The translations under genes and the position numbers were made by a program. Under the pieces are notes generated by a model. That model saw only the letters and a list, made by a program, of their open reading frames with translations. It was not told the origin of the DNA and searched no databases. A DNA stretch of 64,000 bases from Eurosta solidaginis. Its lineage: Eukaryota; Arthropoda; Insecta; Diptera; Tephritidae. Positions within the stretch are counted from its first letter, which is position 1; each line of letters begins with the position of its first letter. Shown piece after piece: positions 11,051 through 24,234 of this stretch. The stretch is from positions 186,991,477-187,055,476 of the forward strand of contig NC_090322.1 in the NCBI RefSeq assembly GCF_040869045.1, given 5' to 3'.

Positions 11051-13139
11051 AACAAGCAAGGAAGGCTAAGTTCGGGTGTAACCGAACATTACATACTCAG
11101 CTGAGTGCTTTCGAGACAAAATAAGGGAAAATCACCATATAGGAAAATGAACCTAGGGTAAGCCTGGAATGTGTTTCTATGACATGGATATCAAATGGAA
11201 GGTATTAAAGAGTATTTTCTAATAGGTGGACGCCTTTTCGAGAAATCGCCATAAACGTGGATCAGGGGTGACTCTAGAATGTCTTTGTACGATATGGGTA
11301 TCAAATTAAAGGTATTAATGAGGGTTTTAAAAGGGAGTGGCCCTTAGTTGTATATGTGAAGGCGTTTACGAGATATCGACCAAAATGTGGACCAGGGTGA
11401 CCCAGAACACCATCTGTCGGGTACCGCTAATTTATTTATATATGTAAACCGCGAACAGTATTCCTGCCATGATTCCAAGGGCTTTTGATTTCGCCCTGCA
11501 GAACTTTTTCATTTTCTTCTACTTAATATGGTAGGTGTCACACCCATTTTTGCCTCAAAAAACTAATCCAATCACCATGTTTCATCTCTTTTTTCGTATT
11601 TTCTATAGAATTATGGCATTTTGCGAAAAAGTAGGCGTGGTCATATTCGGATTTCGCCCATTTTTAACACCAAGATAAAGTGAGTTCAGATAAGTACGTG
11701 AACTAAGTTTAGTGAAGATATATCGATTTTTGCTCAAGTTATCGTGTTTTTCACAGAAAACTGTTATCGTCATAGAAGCTTTGCCCTTACCAAATTTCAT
11801 AAGGATTGATAAATTTTTGTTCGACTTATGGCGTTAAAAGTATTCTAGGCAGATTAAAGGAAAAAGGGCGTAGCCACGCCCATTTTAAAATTGTCTTTTA
11901 TTTTTGTATTTTGTGGCAACATATTGTCACGAATATTAGCAAAATTAAGGAGTGCCGCCGTCTCTAAGCCGATGCTAAGTAGTGACGTGAATGCACATCA
12001 ATAATTCAATCATTATGTATCTACATAAATGAAACAATAACTGCGTCTACATATATGTACCATGTACGTATACGACCAGCGGAGAGTCAATGCACTAACA
12101 CATGCATATATCTGAGATACTCCTATAAGTATGCAATGAGAAAAACTATAAAATTGTGCAATTGTAGTTACAGCTGAGAAGTTTGAGAGCTCATGGACAA
12201 TGCTCGTGGATTCTAGAAAATGCGAATGTTAAAATCAAAGAGTATAAAAGGCGACAGATGTAAAGGCGCTGTAATTCAGTTTGAGTTGAGCTATCAATCA
12301 GTTTGATTAAGCACGCGATCTGGCGGCCAATAGTAGAGTTTCATTTGAGTTATCAATCAGTTTGGTTATTAAGCCAGCGAGTAGCAAAGTATAAGTGTTA
12401 TTGTGAAGTACTTTAATAAAGGCCATTTTTCCATTGTTCAATATTGGAGTTATTTATTCAACAGTTTAGTGATTCGAACTCAGCAGAGGATTGCAAATAA
12501 GAGGATTTGCAAGTAAATTCGTTACAATATCATTACTGGAGTTGACTGTTGACGTAATTTACTTATATACTGTAAAGATATTAAATTTTTTGTTAAAATG
12601 TTACTTTAAAATTTTTTTTAAGTGGGCGTGTTCGTCATCCGATTTTGCTAATTTTTAGTTAGCACACATTCAGTAATATGACTAAAAAAAAAACTTTTAA
12701 ATTACCGTCTTTTAAAAGTGGGCGGTGACCATTGTCCAAAATTTTACTAATTTTCTATTCTGCGTCATAAGGTCAACCCACCTACCAAGTTTTATCCGTC
12801 TTTGGTAATGAATTATCGCACTTTTTCGGAGTTTCGAAATTTTCGATATCGAAAAAGTGGGCGTGGTTATAGTCCGATTTCTTTCATTTTAAATAGCGAT
12901 TGGAGATGAGTGCCCAGAAACCTACATACCAAATTTCATCAAGATACCTCAAAATTGACTCAAGTTATCGTGTTTACGGACCGACGGACGGACATGGCTA
13001 AATAAATTTCTTTTTTCGCCAGATCATTTTGATAAATAGAAGTCTATATCTATTTCGATTAGTTTATGCCGTTACGGATTACCGTTATGCGAACAAAGTT
13101 AATATACTCTGTGCACTCTGGTCAGCTGAGTATAAAAAT
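11051..13139 (-). mobile_element. HINE/DINE-1-like element, copy A (with solo LTR)
   Basis: It has the family's usual parts in reverse orientation. One end carries the GTTCGGGTGTAACCGAAC hairpin and ATACTCAGCTGAG. Then come short minisatellite units (about 11150-11410), blocks with the phrase CCACGCCCACTTTT, a short GTCC-rich run, and the opposite subterminal ATACTCAG repeat near 13135. This layout matches Drosophila INE-1/DINE-1 (Helentron-derived, non-autonomous) as I know it. A 602-bp solo LTR (11925-12526) interrupts it, so the original element was about 1.5 kb. No coding capacity. Confidence 0.75.
11925..12526 (+). mobile_element. Solo LTR, same family as the satellite-borne element
   Basis: It begins TGTCACG and ends CGTTACA, the reverse complement of the LTR ends at 1822-2406, and shares long stretches with it (for example the ATCTGGCGGCCAATAGTAGA block). 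It is flanked by ATAT on both sides (11921-11924, 12527-12530), the same 4-bp target as the full element. Other HINE-like copies (for example 22030-22050) show the uninterrupted sequence. It contains an AATAAA signal near 12414. It presumably arose by LTR-LTR recombination. Confidence 0.9.
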
Positions 13140-15829
13140 AAACAAAGTAAAGTATTCCAATTTGTTTTTGTTTGAGAAAAACATAAATTTAAGTGGACAA
13201 TTGAGAAATTTGAAAATTGTTTCAATGCGTAAGAACATCAGTGGTGTCGGCAGCGTTTATACCTTGTGGGTGTTTTTATCATGAAAGGTACATGAAATTC
13301 AATTGAGGTTCTTTGTGAGCTGCAAGTCTTACTTTTTGTAGGGTAATACATACATGTATGACAGCATATAATGGTCTAATGATTAAGTAAGACAAGCATG
13401 TTAGTATGGTCTATCAAAGTTTTTTATAATATTTTCACAACAACAACAACTTAATTCTTAAATTTTTGTTTGTACGATTTTCTGTTTTGTGGATGATCAA
13501 TTTTGCTTACCTTGTTTCTTTACAGGCATTTTTGTGTAATCTTATATTTGTTTAGACTTTATTTATGATTTCTTGTTTCTTTTGCCGCAGATGTAATTTT
13601 GGCGACAGTTTTTTTATTTACTTATTTATGTTTTTTTTTTTAGAAATGCTATTGCTTCATTCGAAGAGAGTTATTTAGATATAAAGCGGCAGTTCAAGTT
13701 ATTACTTTTCTTTTTTTTTTTTTTCTTGAAACAATTGTGTTTTGTAAATATCTTTTTATTTTTAATTATCGTATATTGTCACATTTCTTTGTTTAGCTTA
13801 AGAGAATGCACGATAAACACACCTACGGCGGCGACGCTCAACACAGTTGCAACAACAACAATAGAATCTGCTGTAGGTTATATAGAAAAGGAAAACTATA
13901 TAGAGTAAATATGCATGATAATATTGCTGCACCAACATTATAGCGAAAAAAAATTGTTTAGAATGAAATGTAAAAAAATATATTAACATAAATACGTTTT
14001 CACAAAAAAAAAAAAAAAATAATAATAAATTTTAAACAATGCAAACACTATGCACTCAGTGAAATGCAGACAATTTATAACGTTCTGAAATTAAAATTTT
14101 TTTTTTTTTGTATATTTTTTACTTTGTGCTAAAAACGTTCTATAAAAAACAATAATTTATAGGTTCAGCTTTTTTAAATATTTTTTTTTGTTTTTGCAAA
14201 CGAAAACACCATTTGCTACACTCTACCCTACCAATAATGTCTAAACGAAAGAGAAAATATGCATTGTAATAATATTTTGGCTATCGTCGTTGCTTTTGTC
14301 ATAGTCTGTGGCGTCGTTGTTCGTGGTGTTGGTGTCGGTAGCGTTGCTGTTACGATTAGTAGACGATCGCGACGAGAAAATGTGAGATCAAAAAGCAAAA
14401 AGAACAAAACAATACTTGGCCGTGGCACAATGATGACGTGATGCTGACGTTGGCGATTTTAAGATTTGAAGAGGACAACGAATGACAATGTTGGCATAAC
14501 GGATGTTTATCAGTAAGAACTATACAGATGTAGTACACAAGTTCGTCTGGCTACTATGTGGCCGATCGCAGACAAAAGCGCCGTTGATGTTTATTGTAGA
14601 AAACAGTGGCAACTGTTTTAAGTTTATGCGTTATACTTAGTTGTTGGATTTTTTCAATGTTTTTATTTTTAATTTGCAACTTATTATTCGTATTTTCTTT
14701 TAATAAATTTTTTTTTTTAAATTTTGTTTCTCTTGTAATATATTAAAAAAACGAAAATTATTTCTTTTAAGCTTGTGAATTATTATTGTTGAATTTTTTG
14801 GATTTGTAATTTGTAGCGAACGTTTATTATTTGTTTTAATCTCATTTATAATTTTTTTTTATTTCTCTCGTATTTTCGTTGAGTTACTTTAAAATTTCTA
14901 TTATCGACTTTTCTGCTCTTTACTTATTTGTCTCCAAAAGTTATTTTTGTTTAAATCGTATTTTTTCTTTATTTTCTGATTGAACCCGCTGAATAAATAA
15001 ATAGCGTTTGTAATAAAAAAATAAATTTAAAAAATAATTTCAGCTTTTTTTACTTTATGATTTAAAGTCGTTGAATTATTTCGATGTTTTAATTTTTAGT
15101 ATGCAATTCTCTATTATTTTTTTTTTTATTTAATTTTTTGTTAAATTTTTTTCTCTTGTAGTATATTTAATGAAAGAAAAAAATATTTGTTTTGCAGCTT
15201 TTTATAAGTTTATGAGTTGTTATTGTTGAATATTTTCGACGTTTTCATTTTTAATTTGTAACTTCACGTTTATTATTTTTTTTAATCCCACTATTTTTTG
15301 TTCATTTTTTTTCTTGTATTTCCTTTGTTACTTTAAGATTTATACTCTCGACTTTTCTACTATTTACTTTTTTATCGCTAAAAACTATTTTTGTTTAACT
15401 CGATTTTTTTAAGCTAAATAAACAGTTTTTGCTAAAAATAATAATAATAATAAAAAAAGTGCACCTTGTTTGGATTTATGAGTTATATATTGTTGTTTAA
15501 ATTTTTTGATGTTTGCATTTCTTAATTTTTTTTTCGTTTGAATTCCATTTTTAATTGTAAATTTTTCTTTCTTTAATTTCCGCTGGGTTTTTTTTTAATT
15601 TCTGCTTTCGAATCTTTTACCATTTGCTTATATAACTCTAAAAATTATTTTTGTTTAACTAGGATTTGTTTTTGGTTATTCAAAAATTTCTTAAACTTTG
15701 TTTTAAAATTTTTGTTTTCGGATCTTTAATTTACAAAATTTTAAATTTAAGCATTTTATACCTTTTGTGAATTGCTTAGTTTTTTTTTTCATGTTTGAAA
15801 ACAACGATACAAGATTGGAATGTACTTAC
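13140..15829. other. AT-rich non-coding DNA
   Basis: Long poly-T tracts, CAACAACAACAAC near 13439 and very low GC, especially 14560-15760. I see no convincing exon, RNA gene or transposon ends. It could be intronic or intergenic host DNA. Confidence 0.5.
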
Positions 15830-17470
15830 TTAATAAAGAAGCAGGAGGGTATGTTGCACGCGCAGCTTGGGAAAATCTATCTGCAGCTCAGGAAAAAAGT
15901 CTCAAGGATAACAATCAGCACGCTAGAAGCGGGCGAGGCTGAAAGGGATCCCGAAATCCTCAAACCAACGAAACAGTGCTGCGAGCCAAACGGTGATGCG
16001 GATGAACTTATCCAACCCTGGAGGAGGGTTCGTTTGACGTGCGCTGATCCGGGAGCTATTATCTCACCGTGAGGAAAGTTGTCTGAGCTCAGTGCATGCG
16101 GATTTGGCGTTTACTACGCGCAATAGGAAGGAAGGGCGGGATCTGAAATCATGGAAAGAAACAACTACACTCATAAATGCTGCCTAATCACACTACTGAG
16201 GCCTCGCAGTGGTGATCATCGGGCTGAAGAATAAGCAGGCATTTTGTCCTGGCATTGTTCCATATGGCCCCTACTGCGGAGGCACCGCCGTGGAGTGCGC
16301 GAGGCCAGTGGAATAGGAAGCGCGTAAAGTGAGGTTGGTCATAGGAGCGAATGCATATACGCACCACAATGCGTGGAGAGTAGGCGATATAAGTGATAAA
16401 GGAGAGTTTCTATGACAGGGTAGTATGCTACATATTTTGGTCCAACATCCAGGAATGTCCTTGATATAACATTGAACTCCGAACTTGGTATATCAAAGTA
16501 TGATGGCGTAGAGAAAGAAGAAGCCTTTACAAACCCTAGGTAAACGGACTGGACGAACTTTTAGAGATAACCCAAAGAGGCTGCCACTATAGAAGAACTG
16601 GAGTAATCGAATAACTTCCAAACGAAGACGCTTATGGCTGCGTTCATCAGAGCTCGACCCCTAAGAAGGTTATAGGAAAAGCAGAGCCACTATGGTGAGG
16701 CAAGGAGCTGAGTCTTCTTAGAAGACAGGTAATATAAATGTATAAGCTGGCTAAGGCCACGGTAAACGAAGCATGCAGGGACGATTATAGAGACCTGTTG
16801 GTCCACAGGGTGAAGAGTGCTCCATGAAAAAATTTCTGTGCGGACATTGAGTGCTCCAGCGAAACAAGAAAGTCCTTTCTAGGGGAAATATAATCCAAGT
16901 ACTCCAAAAAAGAGAATGCGAAATGGTCATGGTTTTCATACCAAAGGCAGACAAGCTCAGTAATTTGTAGCACAAGAGACTACAGGCCCATTAGCTTAAC
17001 ACCAGTTCTGCTCAAAACATTTCAGAGGCTGATAGATTTGTATATAAAGTCCAACATTAATGAATAACTGTTCTATACAACACAACATGCGCACGCGAAA
17101 GGCAAGCTGGTAGACACGGCACGGCTTTGGGTGGTTGTAAACATAGAATAAGCCTTGAAATATTAGGAGTACGCCTTAGGAGTCTAATTTGATATTTCCG
17201 GGGCTTTCAACGATGTCTCTCAACAGGCGAATATGGGGGATCTTAAGTACATTGAAGTACATTCAGCTCTAACCGGATAGATGGCATGAATTTATACGCA
17301 TGTTTATTAAGCCGAAGTGATTGCCTTCGAAAGAACATTGTTGATGATACCGGCTTTATCCATTAAGCCACCAGATGTTGATAGGCTTATAGGCCTAACA
17401 TCGTTGAGTTTTGAGGAACAGACGCTTCCCGCCTTTAGTATAAAAAATCTACATTTACCACCCTCTATAA
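15830..17470 (+). pseudogene. Decayed LOA/I-like LINE ORF2 (endonuclease to RT)
   Basis: Fragments in different plus-strand frames line up with a non-LTR ORF2. Around 16470-16570 the phrase LNSELGISKYDG followed by a TDWTNF-like stretch resembles the C-terminal part of an AP-type endonuclease. At 16975-17065 RDYRPISLTPVLLKTFQRL matches the early RT motif that also occurs in the better copy at 55799-58251. At 17130-17215 an EYALGV...GAFNDV-type stretch matches the next RT block. Many stops and frameshifts make it inactive. Ends are not defined and the 5' limit is approximate. Confidence 0.7.
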
Positions 17471-18798
17471 TGCGTGTACTTTAATAAGCTTTAGGCAACC
17501 TACAAATATAACCCTCAACCATGGCTTGATTTGTTCGGAAGTGTGTTGCAGTTGGGCCGGAAAGATACCATTCCGTTGCACTGATTTATAGGGCTCAGAA
17601 GTAGATAGATGTCATTTCTTTTATTAACTGTGGTGGGGGTGATACTCCGCTGATTTCGGTAGCAGGCACAATCTCGCATGATGGAAAGTGTGTATCTAAG
17701 AGCAGATTTATAGTGTCCGTGTTGTAACGGCTCAGGTGCCATCCACCTTCTGGACGGAACTTAGAGGCCTTTGCGTTCGAGTAAGGGGGTAATTGTCTTT
17801 AATATTTTGTTGTGCTTCTCATTTTACATATTTATATTTGTGGCTAATTTTTGTTGTTATATTGGGTTTAATTTTACATACTTTTATTAATTTTACTGAC
17901 CTAATATTATTTTAGCTTTCAATCTAACTTTTTAACTCAGAGTTAACCTGACATTGAAATTAACTCTGAGCTAAAAAAATAATTTGCCGTTCTGCAAGTG
18001 GGCCTTAAATTTCTTGTATACTCTTTTTTTAATTTTTTTAAACTTTATCATTACAAAACGTTTTAATTCCTTTTTTTTTTTTTTTGTTTTTTTTTTTTTT
18101 GCTATTCAATTACTTTTTATTTTTGTTTAGATTTATATGCTTTTGCGCCACTGTGTCTCTCTACCGCTTGATTAACCGTTTTGAATTTCGCACATTCCGC
18201 AAAAAATGTGTTTTCGTAAGAATCGCAAAAAAAATAATTATACCAAAGCAAAGATAAGGTTTGCGAATATTAAAAATTCGCGCCACTGACGTACAAAACC
18301 AACAACAACCTCAAAAAAATAAACGATTGGCTATACAAAGCACATTTATTTCAGCACATCGCACTTCCTTGTCGGCCGATGCAGCACAGCACATGACAAG
18401 CGCATTTATGTATCTCCGTTTGTGAGTGTCGTATAAATTTATTAAAAACTGTTTTTTTTTTTGTTTTTGTTCTTGTTGGCAGTTGGTACTTGTTCAGTTT
18501 CATGAGCAGCAGAACAAAAATTTGAGGCAGACACCTTGAGCATAGAAAGAGTTTAGAGGCAGCGATGAATATTTCGTGTCTCGTTAAATTTTCACAGCTT
18601 TGTTAATACTTTTATATACATTTGTATATGTATATATGTATGCATATTTTGTATTTGTTTTTTTTTAACTTTTCAGTAATTTTCGCGTTTGACATTCTGC
18701 TTTGGCATTATACCTCAATATTTTGGCACAATTTAATTTGGCAAAGCAGCAACTACGCAACATAGCCATACACACGTACGTTTATCTGAACATACATG
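17471..18798. other. Unassigned DNA left of the hAT element
   Basis: Contains a truncated MITE (17926-18006), long poly-T runs near 18070-18110 and otherwise unassigned, probably host, sequence. 17510-17760 has higher GC and short chance frames. No gene is supported. Confidence 0.4.
17926..18006. mobile_element. Truncated relative of the hairpin MITE
   Basis: The right half matches 10740-10831: the TTAACTCTGAGCTAAAA stem, then TTGCCGTTCTGCAAGTGGGC and the terminal CTT. The left terminal repeat is missing. The internal stem TTTTAACTCAGAGTTAA is better preserved than in the first copy. Confidence 0.7.
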
Positions 18799-20837
18799 CA
18801 GGGCCGCATTAAGCCACAACGGGGCCCTAGGCAACCATCAATTTGTGGGCCCTTTTTTCACGTCCGTTCCCTTCTTTTTCGATTAAAAAAATACAAACTT
18901 ATATCTTTCATACAAATTTTATTGTCACAATGTAATAATATCAATGAAATTACTATCTACATTTTAAGCATGTCGTTTTCTACATTTGTTTTCGGCAAAT
19001 TCATCAATTATGTCATCAATATCGATTTTGTTCAATAAATCTGACTCAATGCAAAGTATACCTAACATCTCGAGTCGTTCTTGTCGCGTTGTAGCTCTTT
19101 CAGGAGCTTTGATTCTTTGTAATTGCGAGAAAGGACGTTCGGCAGAACAATTTGTGATCATTAATGTTAAAAAAATTCGAAAAGCTATTTCTGTGTTGGG
19201 AAATACATCGGCTAACTGATCTTCCATTAGAATCTTATACAAATAACTATGATTTTTTGTGCATCAGTGTATCTTGAGTTCACGTAACTTTGGAATTTCA
19301 TTTCATTTATTAAAAGAAATATATATTAGTACAATAAGATCATGTATGATCTTTTATAGTACAACAGACATTAAATGACAGGATAATAATAAAACATTCA
19401 AGTTTTAAATTTAACACATTAACCTAACATATTTAAGGTATATAAAATAATATATGATGGAAACCAAAACAGATTCATAACAGAATATGCTCACTACAAT
19501 TCATAAAGGAAAAAAAAGAAAAGTTTAACGTTAGCAAATATTCGCTCCCAACGCTTACGAACGCTTACGAAAAGCAATTAGGAAAATAAAAACGAACTTA
19601 GTATTAAAATCGGTTATATCTAAATATACAGTAAGCCATTTTCGGAAACAGAATTGCTAGTTGGGTACCAGAATACTTAAGATAATAATAATAATAATTG
19701 ACTAGAAGATATGTAGGTAAACTCAGTTTCAAATCATTGTTTCATTTCAATGAAACATTTTTACAAATATCTAGAATAAAAACGGACTAAGTTATTTATA
19801 GCTTCGGGGAGGTCTCCATCACTTAGAGAAAAGTTGATGAGAAATGCAAATCTGTTTGAAACTCCCACTGTGAAGATTGTCGATGATTTCGAGGAAATTT
19901 TTTGTCCTAAAATCATAGCGAGGCGAAAATTCTACTTCTGGACTTCTGGAGCATTTCCGTTATTAGGTTAGTTTTTTCTACGACGAGTACGTTTTCTGTA
20001 TAACCTACACCAGGTAATAATTGTTTTGTTTTTTCTCGAAATCATTGAACTTTTCACGGAATGAAACTAAACTCTCTTCTAACAATCCGTATAAAAAACC
20101 ACACGTTTGCAAATCTGATTTTTCACTTTGCAATGACTTACTCACCGAATGCATAGCAGTCAAAATAGAGTTCCATAAAATCAACATGAAACCAAATTCG
20201 AATTTTTGCATTTTATTCGCGATACACCTCATAACGAGTATCAGTATTTGGTGGAAGCGGAAAAATTATATAATGTATGCATAATGGCGAAAAAATCGAC
20301 TGCACTTCACAGCATGCTCTCCAACCAAATTAAGGAAATGCACGGAATAGGGAATATAGATCGCATTCCCGTTCAAACTCAATATTCTTGCTTGTACACC
20401 TTTATACTTCCCGGACATGTTTAATGCGTTGTCATATTATTGTCCTCTACAATTTTGAATATTTAAACAGTCTTCAGTAAGAAACTTTAAAGTTTGATTC
20501 GCTAGACTTTCACCAGTATGACTTTCCAACTGAAGAAAATGTATAAACTTTTCTATCATTCAATATACTCTCCTTTCACTTCGATACGCTTCTTTGCAAG
20601 CTCATGCAATTTGTCAAATGAGTCGGAAATGTCCTTTTTAGGAACCTTGTCTAGTTTGTCGGTCGTCGCATTTTGAATGCGGTTGATTGGGTTTTATTTA
20701 TTTGAGTAAAATTTATTTTCAGTTCTGATTATATTTTTCCTTCACTCTCTAGAATTTTATGTTTGTAAGACAATTTTAGAAGTCTTTTTCACTTTTCAGG
20801 CAACTGCCTATTCTGCCTACCTGTTAATTCGGCCCTG
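18799..20837 (-). mobile_element. hAT-superfamily DNA transposon
   Basis: The termini CAGGGCCGCATTAA and, in complement, CAGGGCCGAATTAA match at 13 of 14 bases. A perfect 8-bp target duplication, CATACATG, flanks it at 18791-18798 and 20838-20845. Both features are diagnostic of hAT. A broken transposase lies inside on the minus strand. About 19270-19800 is AT-rich and does not continue the transposase; it looks like a further insertion or decayed segment. Confidence 0.93.
18964..20235 (-). pseudogene. hAT transposase remnant (ZMYM1-like group)
   Basis: Read on the minus strand. An N-proximal piece at 20005-20232 contains FMLILWNSILTAMHSVSK followed by a Lys/Ser-rich LQSEKSD stretch, typical of the insert region of ZMYM1-like hAT transposases. 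A basic KRTRRRKK-like stretch follows at about 19960. The C-terminal piece at 18964-19242 carries the dimerisation domain: IFLTLMITNCSAERPFSQL, then RQERLEMLGILCIE and a DIDDIIDEFAENK end. The central catalytic region is not continuous, with stops, frameshifts and a foreign-looking AT-rich stretch at 19270-19800. Not functional. Confidence 0.8.
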
Positions 20838-20845
20838 CATACATG

Positions 20846-21059
20846 CATATTTGTATGTGTCTGTATGTATACAATTGTAAATTTTAATTTTTTGCATCTA
20901 CGTCAGTTCATCTATTGGCTGTCGCAAATCGTCTATCCAACTGTCTGGCCTATTTAAAAATCTATTTTCTTATATAAAATATCGCCTGTTTATTTTCTTA
21001 TATCAATTTTTTTGTTATCTATTTAATTAAATTTAAAATTTCGTTGCATTTTTGTTATA
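20846..21059. other. Short unassigned spacer
   Basis: AT-rich DNA between the hAT target duplication and a SINE. The last 11 bases (21049-21059) are the SINE's target duplication. Confidence 0.5.
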
Positions 21060-21419
21060 AAAAAAAATAAATGTAGGGCGCGATAACCTCCGAAGAGATC
21101 TAAGGCAGAGCTTCTCTTCCAATTTGCGTCGTGCTCCTCTTGATTTTCCCTACAAATTGGCCGGACGGGACCTAAATATTTTATGCCGACTCCGAACGGC
21201 ATCTGCAAGGCAGATGAGTTTTCACTGAGAGCTTTTCATGGCAGAAATACACCCGGAGCGCTTGCCAAACACTGCCGAGGGGCGACCCCGCTTAGAAAAA
21301 TTTTCTTCTAATTTAAAAACTTTATTTCAAAAATGTTGATGTTGCTTTGCCCGGGGTGCGAACCCAGGGCATACGGTGTGGTAGGCGGAGCACGCTACCA
21401 TCACACCACGGTGGCGGCC
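21060..21419 (-). mobile_element. tRNA-derived SINE, copy 1
   Basis: About 360 bp, flanked by an 11-bp duplication TTTTTGTTATA (21049-21059 and 21420-21430). In minus orientation it starts with a tRNA-like head: a GTGATGGTAGCGTG A-box-like segment and a GGGTTCGCACCCC B box. A conserved body follows (GCAGATGCCGTTCGGAGTCG). It inserted right at the left edge of HINE-like copy B. Four related copies lie elsewhere in the window. Confidence 0.88.
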
Positions 21420-21425
21420 TTTTTG

Positions 21426-23889
21426 TTATACTCAGTTGAGCAGAGCTCACAGAGTATATTAAGTTTGATTGGATAACGGTTGGTTGTACAGGTATAAAGG
21501 AATCGAGATAGATATAGACTTCCATATATCAAAATCATCAGGATCGAAAAAAAATTTGATTGAGCCATGTCCGTCCGTCCGTCCGTTAACACGATAACTT
21601 GAGTAAATTTTGAGGTATCTTGATGAAATTTGGTATGTAGGTTCCTGAGCACTCATCTCAGATCGCTATTTAAAATGAACGATATCGGACTATAACCACG
21701 CCCACTTTTTCAATATCGAAAATTTTTAAAACCGAAAAAGTGCGATAATTCATTACCAAAGACAGATAAAGCGATGAAACTTGGTAGGTGGGTTGAACTT
21801 ATGAGGCAGAATAGAAAATTAGTAAAATTTTGGACAATGGGCGTGGCACCGCCCACTTTTAAAAGAAATTTGGCAGGAACGTTACTCCTATCACTACATG
21901 TATGCTTAATAAAAATTAGCAAAATCGGAGAACGACCACGCCCACTTTTAAAAAAAAATTTTTTTAAAGTAAAATTTTAACAAAAAATTTAATATCTTTA
22001 CAGTATATAAGCAAATTATGTCAACATTCAACTACAGTAATGATATGGTGCAACAAAATAAAAAATAAAAGAAAATTTCAAAATGGGCGTGGCTCCGCCC
22101 TTTTTCATTTAATTTGTCTAGGATACTTTTAATGCCATAAGTCGAACAAAAATGAACCAATACTTTTGAAATTTGGTAGAGGCATAGATTTTATGACGTT
22201 AACTGCTTTCTGTGAAAATGGGCGAAATCGGTTGAAGCCACGCCCAGTTTTTATACACAGTCGTCCGTCTGTCCTTCCGCATGGCCCTTAACCCGATAAC
22301 TTGAGCAAAAGTCGACATATTTTTACTGAACTTAGTTCACGTACTTATCTGAACTCACTTTATCTTGGTATAAAAAATGGACGAAATCCGACTATGACCA
22401 CGCCCACTTTTTCGATATCGAAAATTACGAAAAATGAAAAAAATGCCATAATTCTATACCAAATACGAAAAAAGGGATGAAACATAGTAATTGGATTGGT
22501 TTATTGACGCGAAATATAACTTTAGAAAAAACTTTGTAAAATGGTTGTGACACCTACCATATTAAGTAGAAGAAAATGAAAAAGTTCTGCAGGGCGAAAT
22601 AAAAAACCCTTGAAATCTTGGCAGGTATTACATATATAAATAAATTAGCGGTATCCAACAGATGATGTTCTGGGTCACCCTGGTCCACATTTTGGTCGAT
22701 ATCTGGAAAATGCCTTCACATATACAACTACCACCACTCCCTTTTAAAACTCTCATTAATACCTTTAATTTGATACCAATATCGTACAAACACATTCTAG
22801 AGTCACCCCTGGTCCACCTTTATGGCGATATCTCGAAAAAGCGACCACCTATAGAACGAAGACCCACTCCCTTTTAAAAATACTCATTAACACCTTTCAT
22901 TTGATACCCATAACGTACAAACGAAATCTAAGTTGCGATACCTCGAAAAGGCGTCCACCTATAGAACTAAGCCCCACGCCCTTTTAAAATACTCATTAAC
23001 ACCTTTCGTTTGATACCCATATCGTACAAACATATTCTAGAGTCACCCCTGGTCCACCTTTATGGCGATATCTCGAAAAAGCGACCACCTATAGAACGAA
23101 GACCCACTCCCTTTTAAAAATACTCATTAACACCTTTCATTTGATACCCATAACGTACAAACGAAATCTAAGTTGCGATACCTCGAAAAGGCGTCCACCT
23201 ATAGAACTAAGGCCCACTGCCTTTTAAAATACTCATTAACACCTTTCTTTTGATACCCATATTGTACAAACGCATTCTAGAGTTACCCCTGGTCCCCCTT
23301 ATGGCGATATCTCTGAAAAGGCGACCACCTATACAACTACCACCACTCCCTTTTAAAACCCTCATTAATACCTTTAATATTATACCCATATCGTATAAAC
23401 AAATTCTAGGGTCACCCCTGGTCCACCTTTATGGCGATATCTCGAAACGGCATCCACCTATGGAACTAAGGATCACTCCCTTTAAAATACTCATTAACAC
23501 CTTTCTTTTGATATCCATATTGTACAAACAAATTCTAGGGTCACCCCTGGTCCACCTTTATGGCGATACCTCGAAACGGCGTCCACCTATGGAACTAAGG
23601 ATTACTCCCTTTTAAAATACTCATTAACACTTTTCATTTGATACCCATATCGTGCAAACAAATTCTAGAGTCAATATCCCTAAATGGCGTCCACCTATAG
23701 AACTATGGCCCACTCCCTCATAAAATACTCTTTAGTGTCTTTCATTTGATAGACATGTCATACAAACACATTCCAGAGTTTCCCTCGGTTCATTTTCCTA
23801 CATGATTATTTTCCCTTATGTTGTCACCATAGCTCTCAACTGAGTATGTAATGTTCGGTTACACTCGAACTTAACCTTCCTCACTTGTT
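21426..23889 (+). mobile_element. HINE/DINE-1-like element, copy B
   Basis: Begins TATACTCAGTTGAGCAGAGC, whose flanks can pair with GAGTATATT. It then has a CCGTCCGTCCGTCCG run near 21570, paired CCACGCCCAC blocks, a minisatellite (22660-23760), the subterminal CTCAACTGAGTATGTAATG and the terminal hairpin GTTCGGTTACACTCGAAC, ending CTTGTT. No coding capacity; frames inside the minisatellite come from its length being a multiple of three. Confidence 0.8.
22660..23760 (+). repeat. Minisatellite in HINE-like copy B
   Basis: Units of about 129 bp, each with TCACCCCTGGTCCACCTTTA, GGCGATATCTCGAAA and CCCTTTTAAAA phrases. Some units lack about 20-30 bp. A two-unit block starting at 22792 is repeated 240 bp downstream at 23032, showing local block duplication. 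Confidence 0.85.
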
Positions 23890-24234
23890 ATAATTAGATA
23901 TTAATTTCCACTCCCAATGTGGCTAAATTGCATTAGCAAATGGAATCAAAAATTGCGTATACGCAGTGTCGTACTAAGCCAGGTATGAAATTTACCTACC
24001 CTATAGGGGACATATCTCTCTCTGAACTACGCCCACTAAATACACACCCAAATACACACTTACCTGGATGCGAGCATTCACTAGAGAAAGTCTCTACGTA
24101 GGCACTCTCAGCCCTCGGAGGGATTGTTGGACTTGATAATAGACAGCAATAAAATAAGTTATGCAGTCAACAGTTTTCCCCCATTAAAATCGCTTGGCTT
24201 AAATTTACCCCGGTGATGCTTCAATCATGGCAAT
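23890..24234. other. Unassigned spacer
   Basis: No terminal repeats and no recognised coding motif before the LINE remnant that follows. Confidence 0.4.

Noticed and set aside
14228..14441. Overlapping short ORFs on both strands as a small gene
   Set aside because: Low-complexity GTT/GTC-rich sequence with opposing frames and no domain or splice context.
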